The notes under the pieces were generated by a model. That model was not told the DNA's origin. It saw nothing but the letters and a program-made list of their open reading frames with translations, and did no database searches. A DNA stretch of 64,000 bases, from NCBI RefSeq assembly GCF_001187535.1, contig NZ_LFIO01000207.1, positions 62,001 to 126,000 of the forward strand. Direction: 5' to 3'. The stretch comes from Rhizobium ecuadorense (GTDB lineage Bacteria > Pseudomonadota > Alphaproteobacteria > Rhizobiales > Rhizobiaceae). Both the position numbers and the translations under genes were made by a program. Shown in pieces: positions 18,987 to 28,550 of the stretch. The stretch's first letter is position 1; each line of letters opens with the position of its first letter.

Positions 18987-19838
18987 ATGCGCGCAACCGC
19001 TATCGGCATACTGACGTTCTTTTCGATGTTCCTGGCCGTTACCGGCGCTCAATCGGCCGAGCGATGGGCCGAGCTCCCGGCCTTTCCTGACATGCCTTTG
19101 CCGAAGACCAGCGGCATGGCCGATGTGAACGACATCAAGATGTATTATGCCGAATATGGCGAAGGCGAGCCGATGCTCTTCATCCATGGCGGGCTTGGCA
19201 ATGCCGAGGTCTGGGGTCACCAGGTCGCCGAATTCGCCAAAGACCACCTGGTCATTGTTGCCGACAGCCGCGGGCATGGGCGCTCGACGCGCAGCCGACA
19301 GCCTTTCGGCTACGATCTGATGACATCGGATTATGCCGCGCTTCTCGACCATTTGAAGATCGGCAAGGTGACGCTGGTGGGATGGTCGGACGGCGGCATT
19401 ATCGGCATCGACATGGCGATGAGATATCCGGAAAAGCTGACCCGCGTCATTGCCCAGGCCGCCAACGTCACGACCGATGGCGTCAAGCCTGACGTCCTGA
19501 GCAACAAGACCTTCAACGACTATATCAACGTCGCCGGCGAACAGTACCGGAAGCTGTCGCCGACGCCGAACGAGTACGACGCCTTCGTCACCCAGATCTC
19601 CGAGATGTGGGCGACGCAGCCGGCCTGGACGGCGGCGGATCTTGCAAAGATCACGGTGCCTGTCACGCTCGCCATCGGCGATCACGATGAAGCCGTGAAG
19701 CTCGACCATACTCAGATGATGGCGACAGAGATTCCGGGCGCAAAGCTCGTCATCCTGAAAGACGCCAGCCATTTCGCCATGCTGCAGGATCCGGAGGGCT
19801 ACAATGCGATGATCCGGGAGGCCATGGCGGGCCGCTGA
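18987..19838 (+). CDS. secreted alpha/beta hydrolase
   Basis: The protein has about 283 residues with a signal peptide (MRATAIGILTFFSMFLAVTGAQSA) and an alpha/beta hydrolase fold. The oxyanion region is LFIHGGLGNAEVWG, the nucleophile elbow GWSDGG (Ser near residue 133), the acid Asp in IGDHDEAV and the catalytic His in KDASHFAML. It resembles the many epoxide-hydrolase and esterase-like members; the substrate cannot be given. The ATG at 18987 has AAGGGGG at 6 bases, better than the ATG at 18981. It stands alone between truB and rpsO; the 153 bases after it must contain the rpsO promoter, which I could not assign. Confidence 0.85.
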   Translation: MRATAIGILTFFSMFLAVTGAQSAERWAELPAFPDMPLPKTSGMADVNDIKMYYAEYGEGEPMLFIHGGLGNAEVWGHQVAEFAKDHLVIVADSRGHGRSTRSRQPFGYDLMTSDYAALLDHLKIGKVTLVGWSDGGIIGIDMAMRYPEKLTRVIAQAANVTTDGVKPDVLSNKTFNDYINVAGEQYRKLSPTPNEYDAFVTQISEMWATQPAWTAADLAKITVPVTLAIGDHDEAVKLDHTQMMATEIPGAKLVILKDASHFAMLQDPEGYNAMIREAMAGR

Positions 19839-19991
19839 AAACCGCTGCGGCAGCTCCCCTCTTTCCATCGCTGCTTATTTGGTTTATAGGCAGCGCCAGC
19901 GTCAGGTTCGCCTGCTCGCATTCACGGCCAAAGCTGGACGGCATCCCGGCTTTTGGCGACCTTTATCTCCTCTCTTAGAAAGGATCACTCG

Positions 19992-20261
19992 ATGTCGATC
20001 ACTGCTGAGCGCAAGTCTGCGCTGATCAAGGAATACGCAACCGCCGAAGGCGACACCGGTTCTCCTGAGGTTCAGGTCGCGATCCTGACCGAACGCATCA
20101 ACAACCTGACCGAACACTTCAAGGACCACAAGAAGGATAACCATTCCCGCCGTGGCCTGTTGACGATGGTTTCGAGCCGCCGCTCGCTTCTTGATTATCT
20201 CAAGAAGAAGGATGAAGGCCGCTATTCCAAGCTGATTTCCAGCCTGGGTATCCGCCGCTAA
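19992..20261 (+). CDS. rpsO: 30S ribosomal protein S15
   Basis: The 89-residue protein starts [36 protein letters not shown] and carries the S15 signature [36 protein letters not shown]. It binds the 16S rRNA central domain and the h22 junction. Length equals the usual 89 residues. A ribosome site AGAAAGGATCACTCG precedes the ATG. The rpsO-pnp order is the classic one, with a strong hairpin just after the stop. Confidence 0.97.
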   Translation: MSITAERKSALIKEYATAEGDTGSPEVQVAILTERINNLTEHFKDHKKDNHSRRGLLTMVSSRRSLLDYLKKKDEGRYSKLISSLGIRR

Positions 20262-20266
20262 GATTG

Positions 20267-20296
20267 TCCGGCGGGCGCTTTCGAGCGCCCGCCGGA
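20267..20296 (+). terminator. 13-bp perfect hairpin with TTCG loop after rpsO
   Basis: TCCGGCGGGCGCT (20267-20279) pairs perfectly with AGCGCCCGCCGGA (20284-20296) across a TTCG tetraloop. It is followed by TCCTGTTTCGG, a weak T-containing tail. It begins 6 bases after the rpsO stop, where E. coli has its rpsO terminator/attenuator. Confidence 0.65.
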
Positions 20297-20618
20297 TCCT
20301 GTTTCGGGATATGGTTCCCGATGAAATGTTCCAGCCGCGCCCTATCTCCAAGCGGTGGAACGACCGGCGGACCCGGATGGGCCGGTTCTGCCAAACCAAC
20401 CGTTGACCTGTCATGGGGCAGGATTGCCGGATGCTTTCGGCCAAGGCTTCTTCAAGGCTTTGGCCTGGTTTTCCCAGGAACCCTCGGATTTCCCGAGGAA
20501 ACCGCGGATGAAAAGCCTCCCGTTGTCTTGCCCGTGATACGTCACATTGTTTGCGGTCGACTGTGCGCTGCGCTTTGATATCGGCGATGGCGCGTGCTCC
20601 CGCATTGAAGGACAAGTC
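20297..20618 (+). promoter_or_regulatory. rpsO-pnp intergenic leader (322 bp)
   Basis: No gene was found here. Several short hairpins are visible, including CCTCGG-ATTT-CCCGAGG (about 20482-20501) and CCTGG-TTTT-CCCAGG (about 20463-20479). TTGACC at 20403 is a possible -35 box without a convincing -10. In enterobacteria the pnp leader is cut by RNase III and bound by PNPase for autoregulation; a similar role here is inference from position and structure. Confidence 0.4.
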
Positions 20619-22757
20619 ATGTTTGATACACACACAGTCGAAATCGAGTGGGCCGGCCGCCCGCTGAAGCTCGAAACCGGCAAGATCGCCCGTCAGGCCG
20701 ACGGCGCCGTTCTCGCCACCTATGGTGAAACCGTCGTTCTCGCCACCGTCGTTTCGGCCAAGGCACCGAAGCCCGGCCAGGACTTCTTTCCGCTCACCGT
20801 CAACTACCAGGAAAAGACCTATGCGGCCGGCAAAATCCCTGGCGGCTATTTCAAGCGCGAAGGCCGCCCGTCTGAAAAGGAAACGCTGGTTTCCCGCCTG
20901 ATCGACCGCCCGATCCGCCCGCTGTTCCCGGAAGGCTACAAGAACGACACGCAGGTCGTCGTCACCGTCGTTCAGCACGACCTTGAAAACGATCCCGACG
21001 TATTGTCGATGGTTGCTGCGTCGGCAGCGCTGACGCTCTCCGGCGTTCCCTTCATGGGCCCGGTCGGCGGTGCGCGCGTCGGCTACATCAACGGCGAATA
21101 CGTTCTCAACCCGCATCTCGACGAGATGGACGAATCGAGCCTCGATCTCGTCGTCGCCGGCACCTACGACGCCGTGCTGATGGTTGAATCCGAAGCCAAG
21201 GAACTCAACGAAGAAGTCATGCTCGGCGCCGTCATGTTCGGCCACAAGGGCTTCCAGCCGGTTCTCGACGCGATCATCAAGCTCGCCGAAGTGGCCGCCA
21301 AGGAGCCGCGCGACTTCCAGCCGGAAGACTATTCCGCTCTCGAAACCGAGATGCTCGGCCTTGCCGAAGGCGAACTTCGCCAGGCCTACAAGATCACCCA
21401 GAAGGCTGATCGCTACGCTGCCGTCGACGCCGTAAAGGCGAAGGTGAAGGCACACTTCCTCCCCGAGGAAGGCGAAGCCCGCTACACGGCCGAGGAAGTC
21501 GGCGCGATCTTCAAGCACCTGCAGGCGAAAATCGTCCGCTGGAACATCCTCGACACCAAGAGCCGCATCGACGGCCGCGACCTCGAAACCGTTCGTCCGA
21601 TCGTTTCGGAAGTCGGCCTTCTGCCGCGCACCCATGGTTCGGCGCTGTTCACCCGCGGTGAAACCCAGGCGATCGTCGTTGCCACGCTCGGCACCGGCGA
21701 AGACGAACAGTATGTCGACAGCCTGACGGGCATGTACAAGGAGCGCTTCCTGCTCCACTACAACTTCCCTCCCTACTCGGTTGGCGAAACCGGCCGCATG
21801 GGCTCCCCGGGCCGTCGTGAAATCGGCCACGGCAAGCTCGCATGGCGCGCGATCCGCCCGATGCTGCCGACACCGGAGCAGTTCCCCTACACGCTGCGCG
21901 TCGTCTCCGAGATCACCGAGTCGAACGGCTCCTCCTCGATGGCGACCGTCTGCGGCACCTCGCTCGCTCTGATGGATGCCGGCGTTCCGCTGGCCAAGCC
22001 GGTTGCCGGTATCGCCATGGGTCTGATCCTGGAAGGCGACCGCTTCGCCGTCCTCTCCGACATCCTCGGTGACGAAGACCACCTCGGCGACATGGATTTC
22101 AAGGTTGCAGGGACCGCCGACGGCATCACCTCGCTGCAGATGGACATCAAGATCGCCGGGATCACCGAAGAGATCATGAAGGTTGCCCTTGGCCAGGCCC
22201 AGGGCGGTCGTGCTCACATTCTCGGCGAAATGGCCAAGGCCATCACCGAAAGCCGCGGCCAGCTCGGCGAATTCGCTCCGCGCATCGAAGTCATGAACAT
22301 CCCGGTCGACAAGATCCGTGAAGTCATCGGCTCGGGCGGCAAGGTCATCCGCGAAATCGTCGAAAAGACCGGCGCGAAGATCAACATCGAAGACGACGGC
22401 ACCGTCAAGATCGCCTCCTCCTCCGGCAAGGAAATCGAAGCGGCCCGCAAGTGGATCCACTCGATCGTCGCCGAGCCCGAGATCGGCCAGATCTACGAAG
22501 GCACGGTCGTCAAGACCGCCGACTTCGGCGCCTTCGTCAACTTCTTCGGCGCCCGCGACGGCCTCGTCCACATCTCGCAGCTCGCCTCCGAGCGTGTTGC
22601 CAAGACGCAGGACGTCGTCAAGGAAGGCGACAAGGTCTGGGTCAAGCTGCTCGGCTTCGACGAACGCGGCAAGGTTCGCCTGTCGATGAAGGTCGTCGAC
22701 CAGGCCACCGGCCAGGAGATCGCGAACGAGAAGAAGAAGGAAGAAGCGGCCGAATAA
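20619..22757 (+). CDS. pnp: polyribonucleotide nucleotidyltransferase (PNPase)
   Basis: The 712-residue enzyme has two RNase PH-like domains (the second with [24 protein letters not shown] and [21 protein letters not shown]), then a KH domain ([26 protein letters not shown]) and an S1 domain ([34 protein letters not shown]). It degrades RNA phosphorolytically from the 3' end and can add tails. The start [19 protein letters not shown] matches the family. A strong intrinsic terminator lies 25 bases after the stop. Confidence 0.97.
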   Translation: MFDTHTVEIEWAGRPLKLETGKIARQADGAVLATYGETVVLATVVSAKAPKPGQDFFPLTVNYQEKTYAAGKIPGGYFKREGRPSEKETLVSRLIDRPIRPLFPEGYKNDTQVVVTVVQHDLENDPDVLSMVAASAALTLSGVPFMGPVGGARVGYINGEYVLNPHLDEMDESSLDLVVAGTYDAVLMVESEAKELNEEVMLGAVMFGHKGFQPVLDAIIKLAEVAAKEPRDFQPEDYSALETEMLGLAEGELRQAYKITQKADRYAAVDAVKAKVKAHFLPEEGEARYTAEEVGAIFKHLQAKIVRWNILDTKSRIDGRDLETVRPIVSEVGLLPRTHGSALFTRGETQAIVVATLGTGEDEQYVDSLTGMYKERFLLHYNFPPYSVGETGRMGSPGRREIGHGKLAWRAIRPMLPTPEQFPYTLRVVSEITESNGSSSMATVCGTSLALMDAGVPLAKPVAGIAMGLILEGDRFAVLSDILGDEDHLGDMDFKVAGTADGITSLQMDIKIAGITEEIMKVALGQAQGGRAHILGEMAKAITESRGQLGEFAPRIEVMNIPVDKIREVIGSGGKVIREIVEKTGAKINIEDDGTVKIASSSGKEIEAARKWIHSIVAEPEIGQIYEGTVVKTADFGAFVNFFGARDGLVHISQLASERVAKTQDVVKEGDKVWVKLLGFDERGKVRLSMKVVDQATGQEIANEKKKEEAAE

Positions 22758-22781
22758 GCCGCGTCTCCCAGATTGAAATCC

Positions 22782-22809
22782 GGGCGCGGGAATCTTCCGC
22801 GCCCTTTTT
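22782..22809 (+). terminator. intrinsic terminator after pnp
   Basis: GGGCGCGG (22782-22789) pairs with CCGCGCCC (22797-22804) around a 7-base loop, followed by five T (22805-22809). Confidence 0.85.
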
Positions 22810-22887
22810 GTATCCTGGTTTTGCGCGTGTCGCGGCGGCAAAACCGCTCGACACTTTGCGCGACATGCTTTTAACGAGACGAGACCC

Positions 22888-23904
22888 ATGAGCCGCGAGA
22901 CGCTGAAGACCCTGTTCCATCCCTTTGCCAGCGGCACAGTCGAGGCGCCCGGCGAGGGCGAGCGCGTGCTATTCCTCGGCGCTGAGGCAGGCTTTGCGCT
23001 GCCGGAAGGTTTTGCTGGCTCGCTCAGCGCCGTCCAGGGCTTCCGGCCGCTCTACCGGCAGCTGCTGGCCCAGCGGATCGACGCCAAACCCGAGATCGAC
23101 GGCGAGGACTACGATGCCGCCCTGGTGCTCTGCACGAAGCACAAGGGCGAGAACGAGGCCAATCTCGCCGCGGCCATCGCCCGCACGCGGATGGGCGGCC
23201 TGATCGTCGTTGCCGGCGCCAAGGAAGACGGCATCCAGCCGCTGCGCAAGCGCCTGGAAGGCTTCGGTCTCGCCATCGACCATATGCCGAAATATCACGG
23301 TGTCGCCTTCTGGTTCGGCCGCCCTGCCGAGGCTAACGAGATCGTCTCCAAGCTGGCAAAGGCACCGGTGCGCGTCGACGGCCGTTTCAATGCCACCGCC
23401 GGCATGTTCTCGCATGACCGGATCGATGCCGGGTCGGAACTGCTCGCCTCGCGGCTGCCGCAGGATTTTACCGGCGACGTGGCGGACTTCGGCGCCGGCT
23501 GGGGTTATCTCTCCGTCGAGCTGGCGCAGAGATCGCGTGGACTGACCCGTCTCGACCTCTACGAGGCCGACCACGCGGCGCTGGAGGCCGCCAGGGACAA
23601 TCTGGCGGAAAACTGCCCGAACGCGCCTGCGCGCTTCTTCTGGCACGATCTGGCGGGCGAGCCGGTCAAGGACAAATACGATCTCATCATCATGAACCCG
23701 CCCTTCCACGAAGGGCACGCCGCCGAGCCGGCGCTCGGCCAGGCGATGATCAAGACTGCCGCATCCGCGCTTCGCGGCGGCGGCCGCCTGATGCTGGTCG
23801 CCAATCGCGGCCTGCCCTACGAGCCGGTTCTGGCGGCAAATTTCAGGGAAAGTGGCGAAACCTGCCGCAACGCCCGCTTCAAGGTTCTCTGGGCAAAAAA
23901 ATAG
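22888..23904 (+). CDS. class I SAM methyltransferase, RsmC-like
   Basis: The 338-residue protein has an N-terminal MTase-like pseudo-domain (about 1-165) and a C-terminal catalytic domain with the SAM motif VADFGAGWGYLSVEL and the N-methylation motif IIMNPPFHEG. NPPFH and the two-domain layout are characteristic of RsmC, which methylates G1207 of 16S rRNA. E. coli RsmC has 343 residues, close to this. The assignment to G1207 is by family; related members modify other guanines. It follows the pnp terminator, so it needs its own promoter, which I could not identify. Confidence 0.85.
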   Translation: MSRETLKTLFHPFASGTVEAPGEGERVLFLGAEAGFALPEGFAGSLSAVQGFRPLYRQLLAQRIDAKPEIDGEDYDAALVLCTKHKGENEANLAAAIARTRMGGLIVVAGAKEDGIQPLRKRLEGFGLAIDHMPKYHGVAFWFGRPAEANEIVSKLAKAPVRVDGRFNATAGMFSHDRIDAGSELLASRLPQDFTGDVADFGAGWGYLSVELAQRSRGLTRLDLYEADHAALEAARDNLAENCPNAPARFFWHDLAGEPVKDKYDLIIMNPPFHEGHAAEPALGQAMIKTAASALRGGGRLMLVANRGLPYEPVLAANFRESGETCRNARFKVLWAKK

Positions 23905-23942
23905 GGCGCACCTCGATACCGAGCATTCCCTCGATAGAAAAA

Positions 23943-23973
23943 GGCCGTGCGCATCATCTGCGCACGGTCTTTT
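23943..23973. terminator. bidirectional terminator between rsmC-like gene and fabI
   Basis: CCGTGCGCA (23945-23953) pairs with TGCGCACGG (23959-23967), extended by G-T and G-C pairs. A T run follows on the plus strand and an A run precedes it, so it can serve both convergent transcripts. Confidence 0.8.
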
Positions 23974-23995
23974 GAGTTTCAAATCGAGATAACAG

Positions 23996-24802
23996 CTAGT
24001 CCACGTCCGCCCTGCGCAGCGTGTCCAGCGTCGGCATGGAGGTGACGTTGAAGCCGGCGTCGACGAAGTGGATTTCGCCGGTGACGCCGGCGGAAAGGTC
24101 CGAAAGCAGGTAGAGCGCCGAATTGCCGACCTGATCGATGGTCACGGTCTTGCGCAGCGGCGCATTGCGCTGGTTCCAGGAGAGGATCGCGCGCGCATCC
24201 GAGATGCCGGCGCCGGCGAGCGTGCGGATCGGGCCGGCCGATATGGCGTTGACGCGGATGCCGCGCGGGCCGTAATCGGCGGCGAGATAGCGCACCGAAG
24301 CCTCGAGCGCTGCCTTGGCGACGCCCATGACGTTGTAGTTCGGGATGACGCGCGTCGAGCCGTTATAGGTCAAGGTCAGCATCGCACCGCCGTCTTCCAT
24401 CAACGGCGCGCAGCGCCTGGCGATCTCGGTGAAGGAGAAACAGGAAATGACCATGGTGCGGCTGAAATTCTCGCGCGTCGTATCGGCGTAGAGACCTTTC
24501 AGCTCGTTCTTGTCGGAAAAACCGATGGCGTGGACGATGAAATCGAGCTTGCCCCAGCGCCCTTCGATCGCGTCGACCAAGGCATCGACCGAGGCGATGT
24601 CCTCGACGTCGCAGGGCAGCACGAAATCCGAGCCGACTTCGGCGGCAAGCGGCTTGACGCGCTTGCCGAGCGCATCGCCCTGATAGGTGAAGGCGAGGTC
24701 CGCACCCTGTGCGGCGAGAGCCTTCGAAATTCCCCAGGCGATCGAGTGGTTGTTGGCGACGCCCATGATGAGGCCGCGCTTACCCTGCATGATTCCAGTC
24801 AT
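23996..24802 (-). CDS. fabI: enoyl-ACP reductase (NADH)
   Basis: The 268-residue short-chain dehydrogenase begins MTGIMQGKRGLIMGVANNHSIAWGI, the FabI cofactor-binding start. It has DFIVHAIGFSDK and the catalytic Tyr-x6-Lys region (YNGSTRVIPNYNVMGVAKAALE). It reduces enoyl-ACP in fatty-acid elongation and is the triclosan target family. It starts 4 bases below the fabB stop. The operon order is fabA-fabB-fabI on the minus strand. Confidence 0.95.
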   Translation of the reverse strand: MTGIMQGKRGLIMGVANNHSIAWGISKALAAQGADLAFTYQGDALGKRVKPLAAEVGSDFVLPCDVEDIASVDALVDAIEGRWGKLDFIVHAIGFSDKNELKGLYADTTRENFSRTMVISCFSFTEIARRCAPLMEDGGAMLTLTYNGSTRVIPNYNVMGVAKAALEASVRYLAADYGPRGIRVNAISAGPIRTLAGAGISDARAILSWNQRNAPLRKTVTIDQVGNSALYLLSDLSAGVTGEIHFVDAGFNVTSMPTLDTLRRADVD

Positions 24803-24806
24803 TTTA

Positions 24807-26039
24807 TTATCCGTTATGGCGCTGGAAGACGAGCGTGGCGTTCGTCCCGCCGAAGCCGAAGGAGTTGGAGAGGGCGATATCGATCTTCGCATTGTCGATA
24901 CGCTTGCGCACGATCGGCACGCCTTCGAATTCGGGATCGAGCTCGGTGATATGGGCGCTCTCGCCGATGAAGCCATTCTGCATCATCAGCAGGGAATAGA
25001 TCGATTCCTGCACGCCGGCAGCGCCCAGCGAATGGCCTGTCAGCGACTTGGTCGACTGGATATGCGGAATCCTGGCGCCGAATACCTCGCGGATGGCGCC
25101 GATTTCCTTGCTGTCACCGACCGGCGTCGAAGTGCCGTGGGTGTTGACGTAGTCGACGTCGCCTTTGACGGTGGAAAGCGCCTGGCGCATGCAGCGGATG
25201 GCGCCCTCGCCCGAGGGGGCGACCATGTCGTAACCGTCCGACGTTGCGCCGTAGCCGACGATTTCGGCGTAGATCTTGGCGCCGCGGGCCTTGGCGTGCT
25301 CCAGTTCCTCGAGCACCAGCACGCCGGCGCCGCCGGCGATGACGAAGCCGTCGCGGTTGACGTCATAGGCGCGCGAGGCGCTGTCGGGCGTATCGTTGTA
25401 CTTGGAGGACATGGCGCCCATGGCGTCGAAGAGGTTGGACATCGTCCAGTCGAGATCTTCGTGGCCGCCGGCAAACATCACGTCCTGCTTGCCCCACTGG
25501 ATCATCTCGGCGGCGTTGCCGATGCAATGCGCCGAGGTCGAGCAGGCCGACGAGATCGAATAATTGACGCCGTGGATCTTGAACCAGGTAGCGAGTGTGG
25601 CCGATGCGGTCGAGGACATTGCCTTCGGCACGGCAAAGGGGCCAATGCGCTTCGGGCTGTTGTTCTTGACGGTGATGTCGGCCGCCTCGATCAGGGTGCG
25701 GGTGGACGGGCCGCCCGAGCCCATGATGATGCCGGTGCGCTCGTTCTGAGCGTAGTCCTTCTCTTCCAGCCCGGAATCGGCAAGCGCCTGCTTCATGGCG
25801 ACATGGTTCCAGGCGCCGCCCTGCGACAGGAAGCGCATGGCGCGGCGATCGACCAGCTCGGCGAGCTCCGCGGCGCCGAGCTTGGGGCTGCCCCAAACCT
25901 GGCATTTGAAGCCGTGTTCGGCGAAATCGCTGGAGAAAGAGATACCCGACTTTGCCTGCCGCAAGGATTCGGTGACTTCGGCGGCGTCGTTTCCGATCGA
26001 GGACACGATACCCAGACCCGTGACAACTACCCGTCTCAT
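24807..26039 (-). CDS. fabB: 3-oxoacyl-ACP synthase I
   Basis: The 410-residue condensing enzyme starts [19 protein letters not shown]. The catalytic triad is visible: Cys in [12 protein letters not shown], His in [11 protein letters not shown] and His in [11 protein letters not shown]. FabB elongates unsaturated intermediates made by FabA and so sets membrane fluidity. Assignment to FabB rather than FabF rests on sequence and on linkage to fabA. It lies 43 bases below fabA and 4 bases above fabI. Confidence 0.94.
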   Translation of the reverse strand: MRRVVVTGLGIVSSIGNDAAEVTESLRQAKSGISFSSDFAEHGFKCQVWGSPKLGAAELAELVDRRAMRFLSQGGAWNHVAMKQALADSGLEEKDYAQNERTGIIMGSGGPSTRTLIEAADITVKNNSPKRIGPFAVPKAMSSTASATLATWFKIHGVNYSISSACSTSAHCIGNAAEMIQWGKQDVMFAGGHEDLDWTMSNLFDAMGAMSSKYNDTPDSASRAYDVNRDGFVIAGGAGVLVLEELEHAKARGAKIYAEIVGYGATSDGYDMVAPSGEGAIRCMRQALSTVKGDVDYVNTHGTSTPVGDSKEIGAIREVFGARIPHIQSTKSLTGHSLGAAGVQESIYSLLMMQNGFIGESAHITELDPEFEGVPIVRKRIDNAKIDIALSNSFGFGGTNATLVFQRHNG

Positions 26040-26082
26040 CTGATCAAACCTTTTTTGTTTCGTGAGCCGCTTAAGATGCGGT

Positions 26083-26598
26083 TCAGGCCGTCTTGTCTTT
26101 CGAGAGACCAACACGAAGGTCGGCCGCCTGGTATATGGTCTCGCCGTCGGCCTTCAGCCAGCCGTCGGCCGTGCCGAGGACCAGACGGCCGCGCATGACA
26201 CGCTTGAAGTCGATGCCATATTCGATCAGCTTCGTATGCGGGCGGACCATGCCCTTGAATTTCACCTCGCCTGTCGACAGCGCCATGCCGCGGCCTTCCT
26301 CGCCGAGCCAGCCCAGGAAAAAGCCGGTCAGCTGCCACATGCCGTCAAGGCCGAGGCAGCCCGGCATGATCGGGTTGCCTTCGAAATGGCAGGGAAAATA
26401 CCAATCGTCGGGGCGCACGTCGTATTCGGCCCTGAGGTAACCCTTGTCGAAGGTCCCGCCGGTTTCGGAAATATCGGTGATGCGGTGAACCATCAGCATG
26501 GGCGGCAGGGGAAGCTGCGCATTGCCGGGGCCGAACAGCTCGCCATGTGCGCAGGCGATGAGTTCGTCATACGAGAAGCTGGACTGTCTGGTCGTCAT
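26083..26598 (-). CDS. fabA: 3-hydroxydecanoyl-ACP dehydratase/isomerase
   Basis: The 171-residue protein matches FabA length and carries the active-site [28 protein letters not shown] with the catalytic His and Asp. It dehydrates 3-hydroxydecanoyl-ACP and isomerises the double bond, the branch point of anaerobic unsaturated fatty-acid synthesis. The start [23 protein letters not shown] is the family form. It is first in the fabA-fabB-fabI operon, divergent from irr. Confidence 0.96.
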   Translation of the reverse strand: MTTRQSSFSYDELIACAHGELFGPGNAQLPLPPMLMVHRITDISETGGTFDKGYLRAEYDVRPDDWYFPCHFEGNPIMPGCLGLDGMWQLTGFFLGWLGEEGRGMALSTGEVKFKGMVRPHTKLIEYGIDFKRVMRGRLVLGTADGWLKADGETIYQAADLRVGLSKDKTA

Positions 26599-26898
26599 AA
26601 AGTTTCTTTTTCCCCCCGCGTGAGCCCGTGGATGTGAACATGTAGTCCAAGTTCTGCAGAAAATGAAGCATGAGCAAGGCAGCTTCATTCACGGTCCCGG
26701 ACCAAGCTTGCGCTATTATTTGGTGGTCGCATACAGGAAGGCCAGGGCTGCGACCAGACCTATTTGCGTTAAAAGCCGGTTTTCGCCGCGTTTATCAGGC
26801 TCTTGTCCCCATTGAACTATTGAAAGGCTCCCGTGCAAAAGTTATACCGCTTGAAGAAACATGATTGCTTTATGCAGGAATAACCGGAGTTGGTTTTG
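26599..26898. promoter_or_regulatory. fabA-irr divergent intergenic region, with irr promoter at 26820-26848
   Basis: For irr, TTGAAA (26820-26825) and TATACC (26843-26848) are separated by exactly 17 bases, predicting a start near 26855 and a 44-base leader. On the fabA side a perfect 10-bp palindrome TTCTGCAGAA lies at 26652-26661, 54 bases before fabA, as a candidate operator. No other gene was seen in this 300-bp gap. Confidence 0.6.
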
Positions 26899-27318
26899 AT
26901 GACGGGTGCACTCCCGATCGCCATAGAGGTCAGGCTGCGCGGTGCGGGCCTGCGTCCCACCCGCCAGCGTGTCGCGCTCGGCGACCTCCTGTTTGCCAAG
27001 GGCGACCGGCATTTGACCGTCGAGGAACTGCATGAGGAGGCGGTTGCCGCCGGTGTGCCGGTGTCGCTGGCAACCGTCTACAACACGCTGCACCAGTTCA
27101 CCGAAGCCGGTCTTATCCGCGTTCTCGCCGTCGAGAGCGCCAAGACCTATTTCGACACCAATGTTTCCGACCACCACCATTTCTTCGTCGAAGGCGAAAA
27201 CGAGGTGCTCGACATTCCGGTCAGCAACCTGACGATCGCCAATCTGCCCGAGCCGCCCGAGGGCATGGAGATCGCCCATGTCGACGTGGTGATCCGGCTG
27301 CGGGCGAAGCAGAGCTGA
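26899..27318 (+). CDS. irr: Fur-family iron response regulator Irr
   Basis: The 139-residue protein has the Fur-type winged helix (GAGLRPTRQRVALGDLLFAKGDRHLTVEELHEEA and SLATVYNTLHQFTEAGLIRVL) and the His-rich DHHHFFVEGE motif of Irr. Rhizobial Irr represses or activates heme and iron genes under low iron and is destabilised or inactivated by heme. It lacks the N-terminal Cys-Pro heme regulatory motif of Bradyrhizobium Irr, and indeed has no Cys, as in other Rhizobium Irr proteins. ATG 26899 is chosen; TTG at 26890 would add three residues. Confidence 0.92.
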   Translation: MTGALPIAIEVRLRGAGLRPTRQRVALGDLLFAKGDRHLTVEELHEEAVAAGVPVSLATVYNTLHQFTEAGLIRVLAVESAKTYFDTNVSDHHHFFVEGENEVLDIPVSNLTIANLPEPPEGMEIAHVDVVIRLRAKQS

Positions 27319-27328
27319 CGACGCGGCG

Positions 27329-27964
27329 TCACATGACATCGTCGGGGTGCCGGCCGGGCTTGTGCCTGTAAATCGGAAAAGTCCAGCCGAACCACAGGGC
27401 GCCGCCGCGCACCGCAAAGGCCGCGACGACGCCGCAGGCAGACGCCAGATAAAGCGGCATTTCCAGCGCATTGACGAGCGTGAACACACCGGCGCCGATA
27501 AGGGCCGCGGTCACGTAGATTTCCGGCCTGAGCAGCACCGAAGGCTCGTTTGCCATCAGATCGCGCAGAATGCCGCCGAAGGTCGCCGTCAGCGTGCCGG
27601 TGACGATCGCGATGGTCGGCGAGCCGGTGGCCGCCAGCCCCTTGGCAGCACCCAGCACGCAATAGGCGGCAAGGCCGATCGCATCCAGCCAGATCAGCAG
27701 GCGATAGCGCGATTCCAAGAGGTGGGCGGTGAAGAAAACCACGACGCCCATGACGCAGCAGATAAGGATATAGGCGGGGTTCAGCACCCAGAAGACCGGC
27801 ACGCGGCCGAGCACGATATCACGCACCGTGCCGCCGCCCGTTCCCGTCACCATGGCGAAAAACAGAAAGCCGATCAGGTCCAGCTGCTTGCGCGAGGCGG
27901 CGAGCGCGCCTGTGGCGGCAAACAGCGCAATGCCGGCATAATCGAGATAGACGAGCAGAGACAT
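27329..27964 (-). CDS. TRIC/YadS-like (UPF0126) cation channel family protein
   Basis: The 211-residue membrane protein has about seven hydrophobic segments and two copies of the UPF0126 motif: TGTGGGTVRDIVLGRVPVF in the first repeat and TATFGGILRDLMANEPSVL in the second. Prokaryotic members form homotrimeric cation channels of the TRIC type. It is convergent with irr, 10 bases apart. Its ion and role in Rhizobium are unknown. Confidence 0.85.
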   Translation of the reverse strand: MSLLVYLDYAGIALFAATGALAASRKQLDLIGFLFFAMVTGTGGGTVRDIVLGRVPVFWVLNPAYILICCVMGVVVFFTAHLLESRYRLLIWLDAIGLAAYCVLGAAKGLAATGSPTIAIVTGTLTATFGGILRDLMANEPSVLLRPEIYVTAALIGAGVFTLVNALEMPLYLASACGVVAAFAVRGGALWFGWTFPIYRHKPGRHPDDVM

Positions 27965-28075
27965 GCGAGCCCCGGAACCGTAGAATATTTCACCAAAAAC
28001 CACGGCGGCAAGGGCGGCGCAAGGCGGCGCGGCCATAAAGCCAGCCGATAGCGCTTTATCCAAAAGAGGAAAGCC

Positions 28076-28549
28076 GTGAAAACGCTGGTGCTCGCCGTTC
28101 TGAACATTCTCCTGCTGGTGATCATGCCGGCTGCGGCCTTCGGCCAGCAATCGCTGATCTCCGATCCGGAGATCTACGAGAAGAAACATTTCCAGGAGCA
28201 GTGCAAGGTGGCCGAATTCGCCGACGGCTTTATCACCCGGCAGGACATCAACAATGACGGGCTGATCGATGCGGTGGTCAACGAAGGCCAGCTCAGCTGC
28301 GACGGGCAGAAGGGGCCGCAATGCAACGACGACGGCTGCACCTATAATTTCTATCTGCAGGTGGCCGAAGGCGGTTATTTCATGATCGCGACGGCGCAGA
28401 TCTACGGCTACGACTTCGTCCAGCGCTTCGGCAACATGGTGCTGGCAATGAAGATGCACCCGCGTTTCTGCGACCGCACCGAGGGTGATCCCTGCATCGT
28501 GACGGCCCGCGTGCGCGGCACGAAATTCGTCACCATTTCAAAAAAGTAA
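28076..28549 (+). CDS. secreted small protein with EF-hand-like loop
   Basis: The 157-residue protein starts with GTG after AGAGGAAAGCC and has a signal peptide (MKTLVLAVLNILLLVIMPAAAFGQQ). The mature part contains RQDINNDGLIDAVVNE, matching an EF-hand calcium loop (D-x-N-x-D-G-x-I-D), and six Cys (EQCK, LSCD, PQCN, DGCT, RFCD, PCIV) that could form disulfides. I do not recognise the family. It is convergent with ydcF with only one base between the stop codons. Confidence 0.7.
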   Translation: MKTLVLAVLNILLLVIMPAAAFGQQSLISDPEIYEKKHFQEQCKVAEFADGFITRQDINNDGLIDAVVNEGQLSCDGQKGPQCNDDGCTYNFYLQVAEGGYFMIATAQIYGYDFVQRFGNMVLAMKMHPRFCDRTEGDPCIVTARVRGTKFVTISKK

Positions 28550-28550
28550 C

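Noticed and set aside
19902..22937. 1011-residue open frame antisense to pnp and rpsO
   Set aside because: Same antisense artefact; composition is unlike a protein and it covers two essential genes and a terminator.
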